Positions 1 through 10,305 of a DNA stretch of 64,000 bases are shown here, one piece after another; the stretch's first letter is position 1; each line of letters begins with the position of its first letter. Below the pieces are notes generated by a model that was not told the DNA's origin, did no database searches, and saw only the letters and a program-made list of their open reading frames with translations. Made by a program: the position numbers and the translations under genes. The stretch comes from Dipteris shenzhenensis (Eukaryota > Polypodiophyta > Polypodiopsida > Gleicheniales): assembly GCA_047967505.1 (NCBI GenBank), contig CM106538.1. One strand, written 5' to 3'.

Positions 1-726
1 ATAGCATAACATGTCCTTTCTTAATAGCCATAGAGGGTGGAAGATTATAATTCACTAATATCACTAGCCATACACTATAAGAGGTGCTTTTGAGACCAAA
101 TGGGTTCACACTATCCATACCCAATCCAAGTCTCAAGCTCCTAGGTTCTTCCTTGAAGCTCGGCCATGTGTCTTCAATATGCTTCCATGCAGGAAAGTCT
201 GCGGGAGTTCTCCACTTGCCATCGGTTGATCGATGGGAGGAATGCCATGACATGAGCTCTGCAATGGATTTGCACTTGAGCATATGTTGGATGCGAGGGA
301 TTATGGGAAAATGTCACAAAACCTTACGAGGCACATCCAAATTTTTGAGATCTGCTCTATATCTTGCCTCTCCACAAGTAAGGCACTCTCTTGCATCCTT
401 ATGTAGTCCACGAAACAAAACGCAATCGTTGACGCATGCATGGATGCACTTTTAATCTAATCCTCCAAGAGAGGTCACATGTTGCCTTGCCATATCTCTT
501 GAGGTCAGTAATTTATTCTCCCTTGGAAGCATTTTATATAATAGCCTGCACGTGAAGACCATAAATGAGGAAAAGCATTCGAGTAATTGATCCACTAGCA
601 TAATTTACCATGTTTGCAAAATAGACTTTAAAGCTTACTTGAGTAATGCATTCAAACTTGCATTGCTCCATCCATAGATGGTTTGCAAGTTTAGTAACTC
701 AAGGGAGGCATGTAGAATAGAGAATG
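1..726 (-). pseudogene. CACTA (En/Spm) transposase TNP2, middle part, decayed
   Basis: Reading the minus strand gives a recognisable TNP2 (Transposase_21) segment: a region with IHACVNDCVLFRG, then a Cys pair in ECLTCGEARYR, the block HFPIIPRIQHMLKCKS, AELMSWHSSHRSTDGKW, and LRLGLGMDSVNPFGL followed by SVWLVILVNYNLPP. This order matches plant CACTA TNP2 proteins. The frame is broken by several stops, so it is a pseudogene. The gene continues past the left edge. Its upstream half lies at 6767-7046, because a Copia element (727-6761) landed in the exon and duplicated the 5 bp gaatg. Orientation and domain order are seen; the family assignment rests on remembered TNP2 motifs. Confidence 0.8.
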
Positions 727-899
727 TGAGAGTGCTCTCAACAGAAGCAAGAATGAAAGAAGGAGAGAGAGAGAGACAGAGAGCCACACAGGTTTTGGTG
801 GGTGCAGAACCACCCTAATCTTCTTTTTCATTCATTTATATATGTGTTTGAGTATTGTACATAACCGAGGTAAAGGCACAGTGACCTTTAACCCCCACA
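727..899 (-). repeat. Copia-1 3' LTR
   Basis: This 173-bp LTR starts tgagagtgctctcaac and ends aacccccaca when read on the plus strand. It matches 6587-6761. It contains an inverted pair (gagagtgctctc) at the edge and a GA-rich tract. Confidence 0.95.
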
Positions 900-952
900 A
901 CCTTCCACTTAAAGGACAATGTGCCTTTAAGGGAGAACAACCAGTGAGCATA

Positions 953-2689
953 CTATCCAATGCCCATCAATACACGACAATACTCAAACCGCTGACTAGG
1001 CAGACTCTTCGTCAGCATATCTGCAGGGTTATCATCTGTATGAATCTTGACAAGCTCTATGCGCTTGTCCTCAAGTACCTCCCTGATGAAATGGTACCTG
1101 ACCTCAATGTGTTTGGTCTTTGCATGAAAGACCGGAATCCGTGCTAGCTGAATAGCACTCATGGAATCACTATGCAATGTCGGTACACCTGTATGAATCC
1201 CCGAATCTCTCACTAGCCGATCAAGCCATATAGCCTCCTTGCAACCCTCTGTGGTAGACAAATTAATGCACTTCTGTGCGCGAGACATCCACGACACTGC
1301 ACCACCTCCAAAGGTGAACACATAACCAGAAGTGGATCTCCTACTATCCACATGCCCTGCATAGTCTGAATCTGTGTACCCAATTACACGCATGTCTCCT
1401 CTACCAAAGCAGATGCACATCTCCTTGGTACCCTTCATGTACCTCATGATGCACTTAACTGCCTCCGATTGCCTCTTTCCTAGATTAGCCATATACCGGC
1501 TAACAACTCCCACTGCAAATGGAATGTCTGGTCTAGTAGCTATCATAGCATACATAAGACTCCCAACTACTGATGCATAAGGAACCTTGGCCATCATGGC
1601 CCTTTCCTCATCTGATTTGGGACTATCTGTATGACTCATTTTCACATATGGAGGCAATGGAGTACTCACTGCCTTCCCCCCCTCCATATTGAAACGTTGT
1701 AATACTTTTGTAACATACTCTTTTTGTGAAAGCCAAAGGAGTTTCCTACTCCGATCACGCGTGATGCGCATACCAAGAATATGACCTGCAAGTCCCAAAT
1801 CCTTTATATCAAAGGCCTCATGCAACTTGGCCTTTAATGCATCTACCTCATAAGTATTCTTGCTAGCCAATAGCATATCATCCACATATAGTGCCAGGAT
1901 TATCATGCTATTATCCTTAGCCCTTTTAGTGTAGAGGCAGTGATCAATTTCACTCCTTCTAAAACCCTGGGACTGAATGAAAGGATCAAACTTCTGATAC
2001 CATTATCTAGGCGCTTGCTTAAGACCATAGAGACTCTTCTTCAGCTTGCAAACTAAATGCTCTTTGCCCTTTTCTTCAAAGCCTTCCGGTTGCACCATGT
2101 AAATTTCCTCATGCAAATCCCCATGCAAGAAAGCTATCTTGACATCCATCTGCATAAGCTCCATATCCTCTAATGCCACTAGTCCAAGCATGCATCTAAG
2201 TGTAGTCATCTTCACAACCGGAGAGAATATCTCATCAAAGTCCACACCCTTCTCTTGCTTGAACCCTTTAGCAACCAAATGGGCCTTGTACCTAGGCACA
2301 TCATCACCTGTGACCTTCATTTTGTAGACCCATTTACATGGCAATGCTTTCTTTCCATGTGGCAAAGAAACCAAGTCCCAAGTCTTATTCTTCATAAGTG
2401 AACTCATCTCTGATTGCATAGCATACTCCCACTTGCATTGATCTTCACGCATCATAGCCTCTATGTAGCAAGAAGGCTCCCCGCAATCAGTAAGCATCAC
2501 ATAGTCTACCCCTGGAACAAACTTATCAGGCGGTCTAGACACTCTACATGATCTTCTCAAAGGCATTTCAGCTTGCTGTCCCACTTGCATATCAGCCACA
2601 TTTGGCTCATCATTTCCACCAATAGATGATCCATCATCTACCCTTGATTGTATACCTGTGGGAGTACTTGGTGGTACCATTTCTTGCAC
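953..2689 (-). pseudogene. Copia-1 reverse transcriptase and RNase H
   Basis: The RT fingers and palm ([45 protein letters not shown]) end at a TAG at 2000-2002, where Gln is usual. The frame then continues through LYVDDMLL, the catalytic YVDD motif, to PDIPFAVGVVSRYM and the RNase H motif GYTDSDYAGHVD. RNase H is damaged: the usual stretch after LSTTE is missing about nine residues, so LSTTEGCKEAIW is contiguous. The tail reads HAKTKHIEVRYHF and DMLTKSLP, the usual Copia end. Confidence 0.92.
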
Positions 2690-2710
2690 ATTTGGTGCAT
2701 GGACAGCTTG

Positions 2711-3653
2711 CTATCTATCAACATATGTAGGTGGCTTCACATCCTGGAAAGTGATTCTCCTCATTTCCACATCCCTCATGGGTGCCTTATGCATCTTCTT
2801 CTCATTGAAGACCACATCATGGCTGCGTATGATCTTCTTTGCTTCTGCATCCCAAAGACGATAGCCCATCTCTCGACTTTCACCATAACCCAGAAAGATG
2901 CATTTCCTAGACTTAGGATCTAGCTTCTTTCGAAGCTCTTTTGGCACATGTGCATATGCCTCACACCCAAATATACGCAAATGAGAGTAAGAGGGCTTCT
3001 TACCACTCCATGCCTCTTCAGGAATACCACCATCCAAACTCTTACTAGGTGATCTATTGATCACATGCACTGCAGTCTTCATTGCCTCAACCCAAAAAAC
3101 ACCAGAAAGACTTGCATTGGAAAGCATGCATTGCAACCTTTCTTGAATGGTACGGTTCATATTTTTCGCAACTGGATTTTGCTCTGGAGTATGAGGGGAT
3201 GTGAGCTCCCTCTTAATCCCACGTGTATCACAGAAATGCTGAAAGTCATGAGAGAGATACTCTCCACCATTGTCAGTCCGTAGACATTTAAGCGTTCTAC
3301 TTGACTGATTCTCAACCAAGGCCAGCCATTTCTAAATATACCTGGAACACATCACTCTTCCGAGCTATAGCATAAGCCCACACTTTCCTAGTTGCATCAT
3401 CAATGAATGTCACATAGTATTCAGCCCCGCCTAATGACCGTGTAGGCATGGGACCACATACGTCTGAATGCACCAAATAAAGCTTTTCAAACTCTTTCTT
3501 TCCCCTTCTTTTATGGGCTGATTTAGTCTGCTTCCCATAGAGACAATGCTCACAAAATTCAAAATCAGAGAAACTCAAATGCGGTACATAACCCAAACAG
3601 CATAAGAGTTTCATTCCATTCTGGCTCATGTGCCCCAACTTGTAATGCCACAA
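2711..3653 (-). pseudogene. Copia-1 integrase, frameshifted, catalytic Glu lost
   Basis: The HHCC region (HYKLGHMSQNG, then CEHCLYGKQ) is followed by the first catalytic Asp in HSDVCGPM and the second in LRTDNGGEYLS. The third acidic position, normally the Glu of the AER block, reads AKNMNRT here, so it is Lys. A 1-bp frameshift near 3312-3319 separates the two halves, and a TAG ends the frame at 2708-2710. The C-terminal part keeps GCEAYAHVPKELRKKLDPKS and IFLGYG. The enzyme would join cDNA to host DNA, but this copy cannot. Confidence 0.9.
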
Positions 3654-3665
3654 AGAAGTGCTTGG

Positions 3666-4421
3666 CTACTCGGTTATTGCAACAACATGATCAAATACCC
3701 CTGATACATGTAAGGGATACAAAGTCCCACACTTGGCACCCCTGGCCAAAAGCATAGAGCCCTTTTGAATTTTCCAATTCTGAAAGCCAAAAGTGGTGTG
3801 AAAACCAGCATCATCTAGCTGACCCACTGAAATAAGACTCTTGGTTAGCTTAGGCACATGTCTCACATGTTTCAAAACAAATGTAGACCCATTTGCAAAA
3901 GAAAACTTTATGTCACCCACTCCCACTATGTCACATGCATAGTCATTTCCAAGATGCACACAACCTGTCTTTCCACTGTCATAAGTGGAGAACCATTCCC
4001 TATGGGGAGTAACATGGAATGAAGCACCAGAATCCAAAATCCAATCCTGGGAATATGCATCATTTGAAGTGGTAAGCAACTCTACAGATAAACTAGACAT
4101 GAAGAGAACGTCATTGTCACTATCATGTGTGACTGCATTGATCTCCTCGATCTTCACTTTTCCTTTGTCCTCCCTTGGACTCTCTTCCTTTTGATTTGCA
4201 CCCCAATTTGCATTCTTTTTCTTATCCTTTTGCTCTCTTTTTAGCTTGTAGCAATCCTTTTTCATATGGCCCTTCTTGCCACAGTGGTAACACTCAATGT
4301 TCCGTGCCCTAGATTTGCTACAAGACTTCCCTCTTTCTTGGGACTTCCCCCTGAACTGTGATCTGCCCCTTTGCACATTTAAGGTTGCATCCTGCTTGTT
4401 GCCGTCCATAGACTTCCATCT
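3666..4421 (-). pseudogene. Copia-1 gag zinc knuckle and protease
   Basis: Downstream of the MITE the frame has an Arg/Lys-rich linker, the CCHC knuckle CYHCGKKGHMKKDC, and the aspartic protease motif WILDSGASFHVT about 90 residues later, then HVPKLTKSLISVGQL, the usual protease end. The frame ends at a stop at 3666, just before the pre-integrase region. The knuckle binds the genomic RNA, and the protease cleaves the polyprotein. Confidence 0.9.
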
Positions 4422-4429
4422 AATCTCCT

Positions 4430-4676
4430 CTCGGGGGGGTCACTCATCATATGTAACCCTATCATGTGAGTTCAACAGAAGGATATTTTTTATTCCTAAA
4501 ATTTATAGAAATAAATATACATAAGGGACTATTTAAAATAGTTTTGGAAAAAATTTACAGATTTGTATAGAAAAGGGGTACATTTTATTAATGAAAAATT
4601 TTACAGATAAGGGATTTTAAATATAGGCCTTGAACGCACGTGATATAGAGGGTTTATACATAGTGACCCCTCCGAG
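4430..4676. mobile_element. 247-bp MITE inside Copia-1 gag
   Basis: The insert begins ctcgggggggtcact and its other end reads ctcggaggggtcact on the opposite strand, giving 15-bp terminal inverted repeats with one mismatch. It is flanked by the duplication aatctcct at 4422-4429 and 4677-4684 (9 bp if the next c is counted). The interior is AT-rich and has no coding capacity. On either side the gag frame resumes around the duplicated AEEI codons. An 8-bp duplication suggests a hAT-type mover and a 9-bp one a Mutator-type; the sequence does not decide. Confidence 0.85.
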
Positions 4677-4684
4677 AATCTCCT

Positions 4685-5251
4685 CGGCTAACAAGCTACC
4701 CACAACATCATCAAATTTCAGTACTCCACCAGGTGCAGAGTTACTGACAGCTGTACGGAAGGTATCCCATGAGGATGGCAATGAACATAAGAGAAATATT
4801 GCCTTAGTCTCCGCATCAAAATTCATTTTTTGAGCCTGAAGCTGGCTGAAAATAATATTGAATTCATTCAAGTGAGAAGCAATGGAGACCCCTTCCTTCA
4901 TCTGCGGCTCAAACAACCTCTTCATGAGGTAAACTTTATTAGAGGCAGTTTCCTTCTCATAAGTGGCACATAGTTTCTTCCACAAATCTTCCGTAGTCTG
5001 CTCATTTATACTACTGTGAAATAAACTGACTCTGCAAGATGAAGTCTAATAGTAGATTTTGCTAATGCATCCAACTCATTCCAATCATCCTTAGACATAT
5101 TTGCAGGCTTAGCTTCAATCCCTGCCAAGGGTTTAATCTGCTTCTTTTGAATAAGCACATCCCTTATTTGTTCTTTTCACAAAGAAAAGTTTGTCCCATC
5201 AAACTTTTTAATGCTGAAAAACTCCTTTTCAGACATGGAAGAGGATGCCAT
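4685..5251 (-). pseudogene. Copia-1 gag, N-terminal part
   Basis: An ATG at 5251 opens a gag frame with KKFDGTNFSL, typical of plant Copia Gag (UBN2 type). A TGA at 5177-5179 stands where a Trp codon is usual, and a 1-bp frameshift lies near 5030. After the shift the frame reads KLCATYEKETASNKVYLMKR and then SLLAEEI before it is cut by the MITE at 4676. Gag would form the virus-like particle in the cytoplasm. The stop and frameshift make this copy inactive. Confidence 0.85.
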
Positions 5252-6572
5252 GATGCAAATGAAACAAAATCCCAAATGCTAGTGCCTGCAAGAGAGAATC
5301 ACACCAAATACCAGGTGCACCCAAATGTGTATGCCACAATAGAGTGAAATATCACCAAAACTCAAAGCTCAAAGCATCAAAAGATGCATCTGACTCATGT
5401 GCATATACTATGCATCCATATGAGCAAATCTGGCCCAAAAGAAAATGCCAATAAGTTCTAAATGACTCAAGCATAAACACCGTCCACTAGCATATGCATC
5501 AGCATCCATGTGCAAAGCGTCCATAAAAAATAGCATCCCACAAAGCAATTTGGGCCTATCAGCACATCCAATAAGGACCGTAATGCATCCAAATGGCCTA
5601 TAAATCATCCACTGCAACCCAATGCATACCATGAATGAGCGCACACTGCTCAAACTGCAACCAGAGTGATCTGCATAAGGTATGCTCAAGAAATCATAGT
5701 CCCACGGTAATGACTCCTACTGAAAATAGAACCTGAGATGCCTCAAAACATGGGTGCCATTGCATAATCGAACTCCGCAAGAAAATCTGCAAATATCTCT
5801 CTTCTGCCAGAACTACAAAATCCCAACCGATGAGTGAGAAATGGGGGTCAACACTTATCCACTGCCATGTGGCATAAATCTAAGGTTTCAAAACCTTAGA
5901 ATGAAAAATGCATAACAGAGAGATGAAATCGAATACACAAAGATCTATAACTCTAAAAATCCTTCACCGAATCATGCAAGAACTGACAGGTAGGGGGTTT
6001 TGGGCGTCCGAAATGCAATGGGACATACGGTTTTGGAAACCGTGGTCTCAATCATTGGGTCCAACACATGGACTGAAAAACGTTTTTGGAAACAGCTTTG
6101 TTTGTAAACTCCACCGGAGTGCGAATGATGAGCAACATAGAAGTTTTAGGACCTCCTGAGTCCACCGAAACTGACAGATTTGCAAAGGGTTGCTCCAAAC
6201 TTGAGTTCCAACACCCGGGCAAAAAACGCAGAAACTGACATAGTGAATCAGAAATCCAATGAAATGATCCCAGATTCAAGAATGAAGGTGTTTCCAAGCT
6301 CCTGAAGTGAAGTGGACACCAAAAGCAAGCAATACTTGCCTCTACAAGTCAATACAGAGTCTCTGTCATCGAACGGAACAGGGAAAAGAAAACACTTAAC
6401 AGGCTCTCAAAACCACTTCGCAAAGCCAAAGTAACTTTTCCAAAGGTTCCTCCGGTCTCTGCACACTCGGATGTAAGTAAAGTTGCCCACAAAGCTTCCC
6501 ACAAAGCTTCTCCTTCCTTCCAGAGAGCTGCTGAGCTTCAAGCATTCACGCATGCTTAGCTAGATCACCCGG

Positions 6573-6584
6573 GCTCTGATACCA
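6573..6584 (-). promoter_or_regulatory. Copia-1 primer-binding site (initiator tRNA-Met)
   Basis: The plus-strand text gctctgatacca is the complement of TGGTATCAGAGC, the standard plant Copia primer site. It sits 2 bp inside the 5' LTR. Confidence 0.95.
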
Positions 6585-6586
6585 GT

Positions 6587-6761
6587 TGAGAGTGCTCTCA
6601 ACGGAAGCAAGAATGGAAGAAGGAGAGAGACAGAGAGACAGAGAGCCACACAAGTTTTGGTGGGTGCAGAACCACCCTAATCTTCTTTTTCATTCATTTA
6701 TATATGTGTTTGAGTATTGTACATAACCGGGGTAAAGGCACAGTGACCTTTAACCCCCACA
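6587..6761 (-). repeat. Copia-1 5' LTR
   Basis: This 175-bp partner of 727-899 lies next to the primer-binding site on the internal side and to the target duplication gaatg on the outer side. LTRs this short are at the low end for plant Copia elements. Confidence 0.95.
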
Positions 6762-6766
6762 GAATG

Positions 6767-7046
6767 TGCACCCCTCAAACAGTGAATTAAAATGGGATCA
6801 TAACTCAAACATATGAACACCCATAGGTATCTCAATCAACCTTAACTCTTTAACACTTACCATGTTTACAGTCGCATACCATTCTCCATACTTTGAGATG
6901 TGATTGAGTGTAATCCTACATGCACGATACATGTTTCCTCGACATCCATCACACATACAATTGATTTTTTGCTCCAACCACATTTTGCGATGGTGGAGAC
7001 GGAGGGATTCATCCTCACTGGAGCTACTTATTGAAGATGAAGACAT
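6767..7046 (-). pseudogene. CACTA transposase TNP2, N-terminal part
   Basis: The minus-strand frame begins with an ATG at 7046 followed by a serine-rich start, then a CMCDGCRG Cys motif and NHISKYGEWYA, and runs into the duplicated target gaatg next to the Copia LTR at 6761. Across the Copia the reading resumes at 726 with a TNP2-like LLNLQTIYGWSN segment. A stop interrupts the frame just after position 6798. It is the 5' portion of the same transposase exon as 1-726. The sequence between 7047 and about 7290 holds its presumed promoter and subterminal repeats. Confidence 0.65.
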
Positions 7047-7106
7047 CCTATAAACAAACAATCCAAAAAATTTCTTCAAATATTTAATTTTAAAACTATG
7101 TGGTGC

Positions 7107-7290
7107 GTCTAAAGGCGTATCTAAAACCGCGTCTATCTGTTTTATGGTGCACGTCTATAGGCATGTCTAAAACCATGTCTACTCTATGTATTTAGACGTG
7201 TAATTACATGCGCTTATAGACGCGCTTATAGACACGATTTTAGACGCGAATATAGATGCGGTTTTCAAATCTACTTTTAGCATGCTTGCT
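7107..7290. repeat. CACTA subterminal repeat array, internal side
   Basis: A short motif close to gcgtctata or agacgcg recurs about ten times on both strands over 180 bp. The same motif returns at 8590-8930. CACTA transposons carry dense short subterminal repeats of this kind that bind TnpA. Here the array lies between two divergent genes, which is unusual and may mean that a nested or rearranged CACTA end is present. Confidence 0.5.
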
Positions 7291-7379
7291 TTGCTTTTCT
7301 TCACATAAGCTTCGCGCGGCTTGCTTGCTTTGCTATTAATAGATCCACAGTCTGACACTTAAGAGGAAGGCATCCACAC

Positions 7380-8234
7380 TTACTTCCAGGCTTACAAGAG
7401 AAGAGGGTGAACAAGGAAGAGAAGCAAAGGACAAGAAGCTTCCATACCTCTATCCTCTATCCAAGGTAAGTCTCTTTACAGTTGATCTTCTTTGGAAGTT
7501 GCTCTCTTTGGATTTGTCCTTTGTCGTATCCAAGAAACGAATGATTTTGGTATTAGTGTTACGCTTTTGTATCGGGCACATGTCCTTTGGCAGGCACTAG
7601 CGGAGCTTGCCAGGCTCGAGGGAGGTCAACCACCAAGGGGCCCGCCCCATATCGCTCACAAGCATGAGTGGAAGAAAGCAATGAAGTCAGCGAGGAAGGA
7701 CCCCAGTCTGTAGCATGTGGAGGCACGAAGGATCGAGATGGAGCAATATGGAAGCATGCATTTTGGAGCAGGGGGTGTTGAATCATGGGAGGCCCAATTT
7801 GTAAGTATCGATCTCAAATTATATTGCTTATGTAGTTTATTAGGAGGTTGTTTCTTTAACCCCTCCATAAATTATGTCGTCTTGGAGCTTGATATCGTGG
7901 GCAGATACCCTACTCCTGTCGAGATAGCCTACCACCGCCACCATCAGAGAGGAGGAGATACATGGAAGCACTTCTATCATGACAAGTTGATTACTGAGGA
8001 GCAATATATCCAAGCTACTGGAGTGGCCCCCGAGGTATTTGAAAGTAATTAAATAATGTCAATATTATAAGTAAAGATTTGATTTTTCATACATTGATAT
8101 ATGTTGTCCCTTGTTTACAGGCCCTTACACAAGAAGACGAGGAAGAAGACGAGGAAGGAGGCAGAGAAGGGAGTGCAGAAGGGAGCGCAGAAGGGAGCAT
8201 GAAAGGGAGCAAGGATGTGGAGAACTTAGATTAG
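7380..8234 (+). pseudogene. Second CACTA gene, transposase_24/TnpA-like, spliced
   Basis: The plus strand has a likely 5' UTR exon ending at a consensus donor (CCAAG then GTAAGT at about 7466). An exon follows with HKHEWKKAMKSARKD, a TAG stop, then HVEARRIEMEQYGSMHFGAG up to a GTAAGT donor at 7801. A further exon reads DIVGRYPTPVEIAYHRHHQR to a donor near 8033. After a TTTACAG acceptor at about 8120 an acidic tail of Asp, Glu, Gly and Ser codons ends at TAG 8232. This resembles the second gene of plant CACTA elements (Transposase_24 style). The in-frame TAG makes it a probable pseudogene. Exon borders are by eye. Confidence 0.5.
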
Positions 8235-8589
8235 TCGTAGAAGTAGTGCTAGCTACTCTTTTTTGTACTTAAAGCCACTGGCTTGGCTTGTGCCTCTTGT
8301 ATATACACTCCTCTTATTTTTTGTACTTAAAGCCACATGACATGGCTTAGCTTCGTGCTATATGTACATACAAGCACTTTTTGAGCTTTCAATTTTCTTG
8401 TGCAACATTCTATCAATTAATGCCTAGTTTAGTTTTGGAGTTGTAATGTTTTATTTGGAATTGTAATTGTCGGCTATAGACCTGCTTGCAAGAGTGCTAA
8501 TTAAAATGCGGTTGGCTGTAAGAATTTAATTACATAATGTGGAAATAGGATTCCTGTAACTACATAGCATACACAACCTACACAGCATT

Positions 8590-8930
8590 CTATAAATTTA
8601 AAAAATATTCTCTGTGTGTGTCTATCAGTGCGTCTATAAACGCATCTATATACGCGTCTGTCTGTTCAAGGAGCGTTTATTTGCCAGTTTAGAAAAGCAT
8701 CTATAAGCACGTCTATAAATGCATCTATACACACATTTAACGATGCACCTATCTATTTTTTAAATTTTTTAGCAGAGCGTCTATTTATGCATCTATATGC
8801 GCATCTATCTACTATATAGACGCAGCATTAGACGTGGGTCTCTAGACGCGCAAAATAGACGTGCAAATAGATGCACCCGTAAGTTTTTTTTTAGTTCAGT
8901 AAACGTGTCTGTGTGCACGTCTGTGGGTGC
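8590..8930. repeat. CACTA subterminal repeat array, outer side
   Basis: The units gcgtctata, gcatctata and acgtctata recur a dozen or so times over 340 bp. They match the array at 7107-7290, so both probably belong to the same CACTA element. I could not find a convincing CACTA terminal inverted repeat with a 3-bp duplication to its right, so the outer end of the transposon is not placed. Confidence 0.5.
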
Positions 8931-9834
8931 CTTGTCTTGTTGTGCATGGTGGAGAGAGTATGGATAAGATTGTTAAAATACTTGAATTGAAGAGATGAGT
9001 GATTAGTCAATCATACAAGAAGTATTGAGGTCGAGAAATATGAGATTCTAAGAAGAAGCTGTGAGAGAGGTGGCCGAGGAGGGGAGGAGGGTGTGGAGGA
9101 TGAGGGGCGAACCTTTGGAGAGGGCAAACAATGAGGATGGAGATGGGAGCATGGTGGTAAGAAGGCGAGAGGGCGAGTGAGAAGCGCAAGAGGAGGAGAG
9201 CCAACCTTGGCCTTTAGAGTGGCAAATGTGGAACCAATGTAGTTGCAAGGACCTTGTGTGAATGGCATGAAACTCTTGTTAATACCATTAATTTTTTCCA
9301 CTAAAATGCAATTTTATAGCCATTTTTAAACAAGTTGACACAAAAATTAAACTAGATTGCATTACACTAGGAATAAGTATATGGAAAGTAGTGTAAGTAT
9401 GGCTTGTTGCCTAATATTTGACACTTTTCCAAGGAGGGGCCTTAGGAAAAATTTTATTGTTTCTCATCCAAAATTGCTGCCAAAATGAAATTACTTCCCA
9501 TATGCTTTTGCGTTTCAAGAAGGGATTTTGTAAATATTGTAAGGGCTAAACACCAAAAAGAATGATGATACCATAACATAGTTCAAAGAAATAGAGTGCA
9601 ATGCATTGGGGCCTCTCATCATTCCGATAATGATGGAGTAATGCTCATTTGTTTGATTCGTGCTTATGTTGAGCTTTCTAAACAACCTTGTGAAAATTTA
9701 TGTATGAACTTTGTAAAAGGTGAAGAAGAAGAGTTATGTTTAGCTATTTCCTCTTCTTCTACTACATCTTATGTTATTGGTGATGTTGTTACTAGAAATG
9801 CTTGCAAGTATTTCTAGTTGAATATCCCTGAGAG
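8931..9834. other. Intergenic stretch without a recognised gene
   Basis: AT-rich DNA with a GA-rich stretch at about 9040-9200 whose complementary proline/serine reading frames look like low-complexity shadows. No LTR, terminal repeat or domain was recognised. Confidence 0.5.
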
Positions 9835-10305
9835 AGAAAGGCTTGGTCTTAATTTGATTAGATGCTTTGTCCTCATCCATATGTGTATGAGATAACTCTC
9901 TCTTCAGGAAGGAAACTCTCTCTACCAAGCTGCCTTTGAGGTCTTGCATGACCAAATGTGAGGAAGAATGAACCTCTTGATAGAAAGAGAAATAACAAAA
10001 AGAGCTTGTGCATCCCTAGAATCCCATCTTTTCTACTCTACTGTGGGAGCCACTGGAGCCACTGGAGTAGTAACTGCTCCAATTACTTGTGCTACATTTT
10101 GACCTCTACCTTTTCCTCCAACTGTAGGAGTGACAGGTGTAGCCACAGATTCTCACCTTGCCTAATCTCCATTAACATAATCCTAGAGATGTCTACCAAC
10201 CATGATGTTGCGAACCATAAAATTCCACAAGGAGTAGTTGGTGCCATCCAACTTATCAATCTATGTGAGGACTCCAAACACCTCATTGGGGTTGTTCTGA
10301 GCCAT
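9835..10305 (-). pseudogene. Copia-3 gag remnant (same family as Copia-2)
   Basis: An intact gag ATG at 10305 gives MAQNNPNEVFG, a stop, then [16 protein letters not shown], close to the Copia-2 gag ([16 protein letters not shown]). Further stops follow. Near 9900 the frame reads [16 protein letters not shown], again paralleling Copia-2. The reading is lost at about 9835, so the rest of the element is gone. Confidence 0.8.

Larger units (their letters stand above)
727..6761 (-). mobile_element. Copia-1, complete LTR retrotransposon inserted in the CACTA transposase
   Basis: Two short LTRs (727-899 and 6587-6761) begin TG and end CA and are flanked by the 5-bp duplication gaatg at 722-726 and 6762-6766. 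A primer-binding site complementary to initiator tRNA-Met lies at 6573-6584, and a purine stretch precedes the 3' LTR at about 900-912. Order on the minus strand is gag, protease, integrase, reverse transcriptase, RNase H, as in Ty1/Copia. By eye the LTRs differ by about four transitions plus a short GA-tract length change, so the insertion is young to moderate in age. Every coding domain carries at least one lesion, so it is not autonomous now. Confidence 0.95.

Noticed and set aside
9007-9301. Overlapping Pro/Ser/His-rich frames on the minus strand
   Set aside because: They are complements of a GA-rich stretch in three frames, with no conserved motif.
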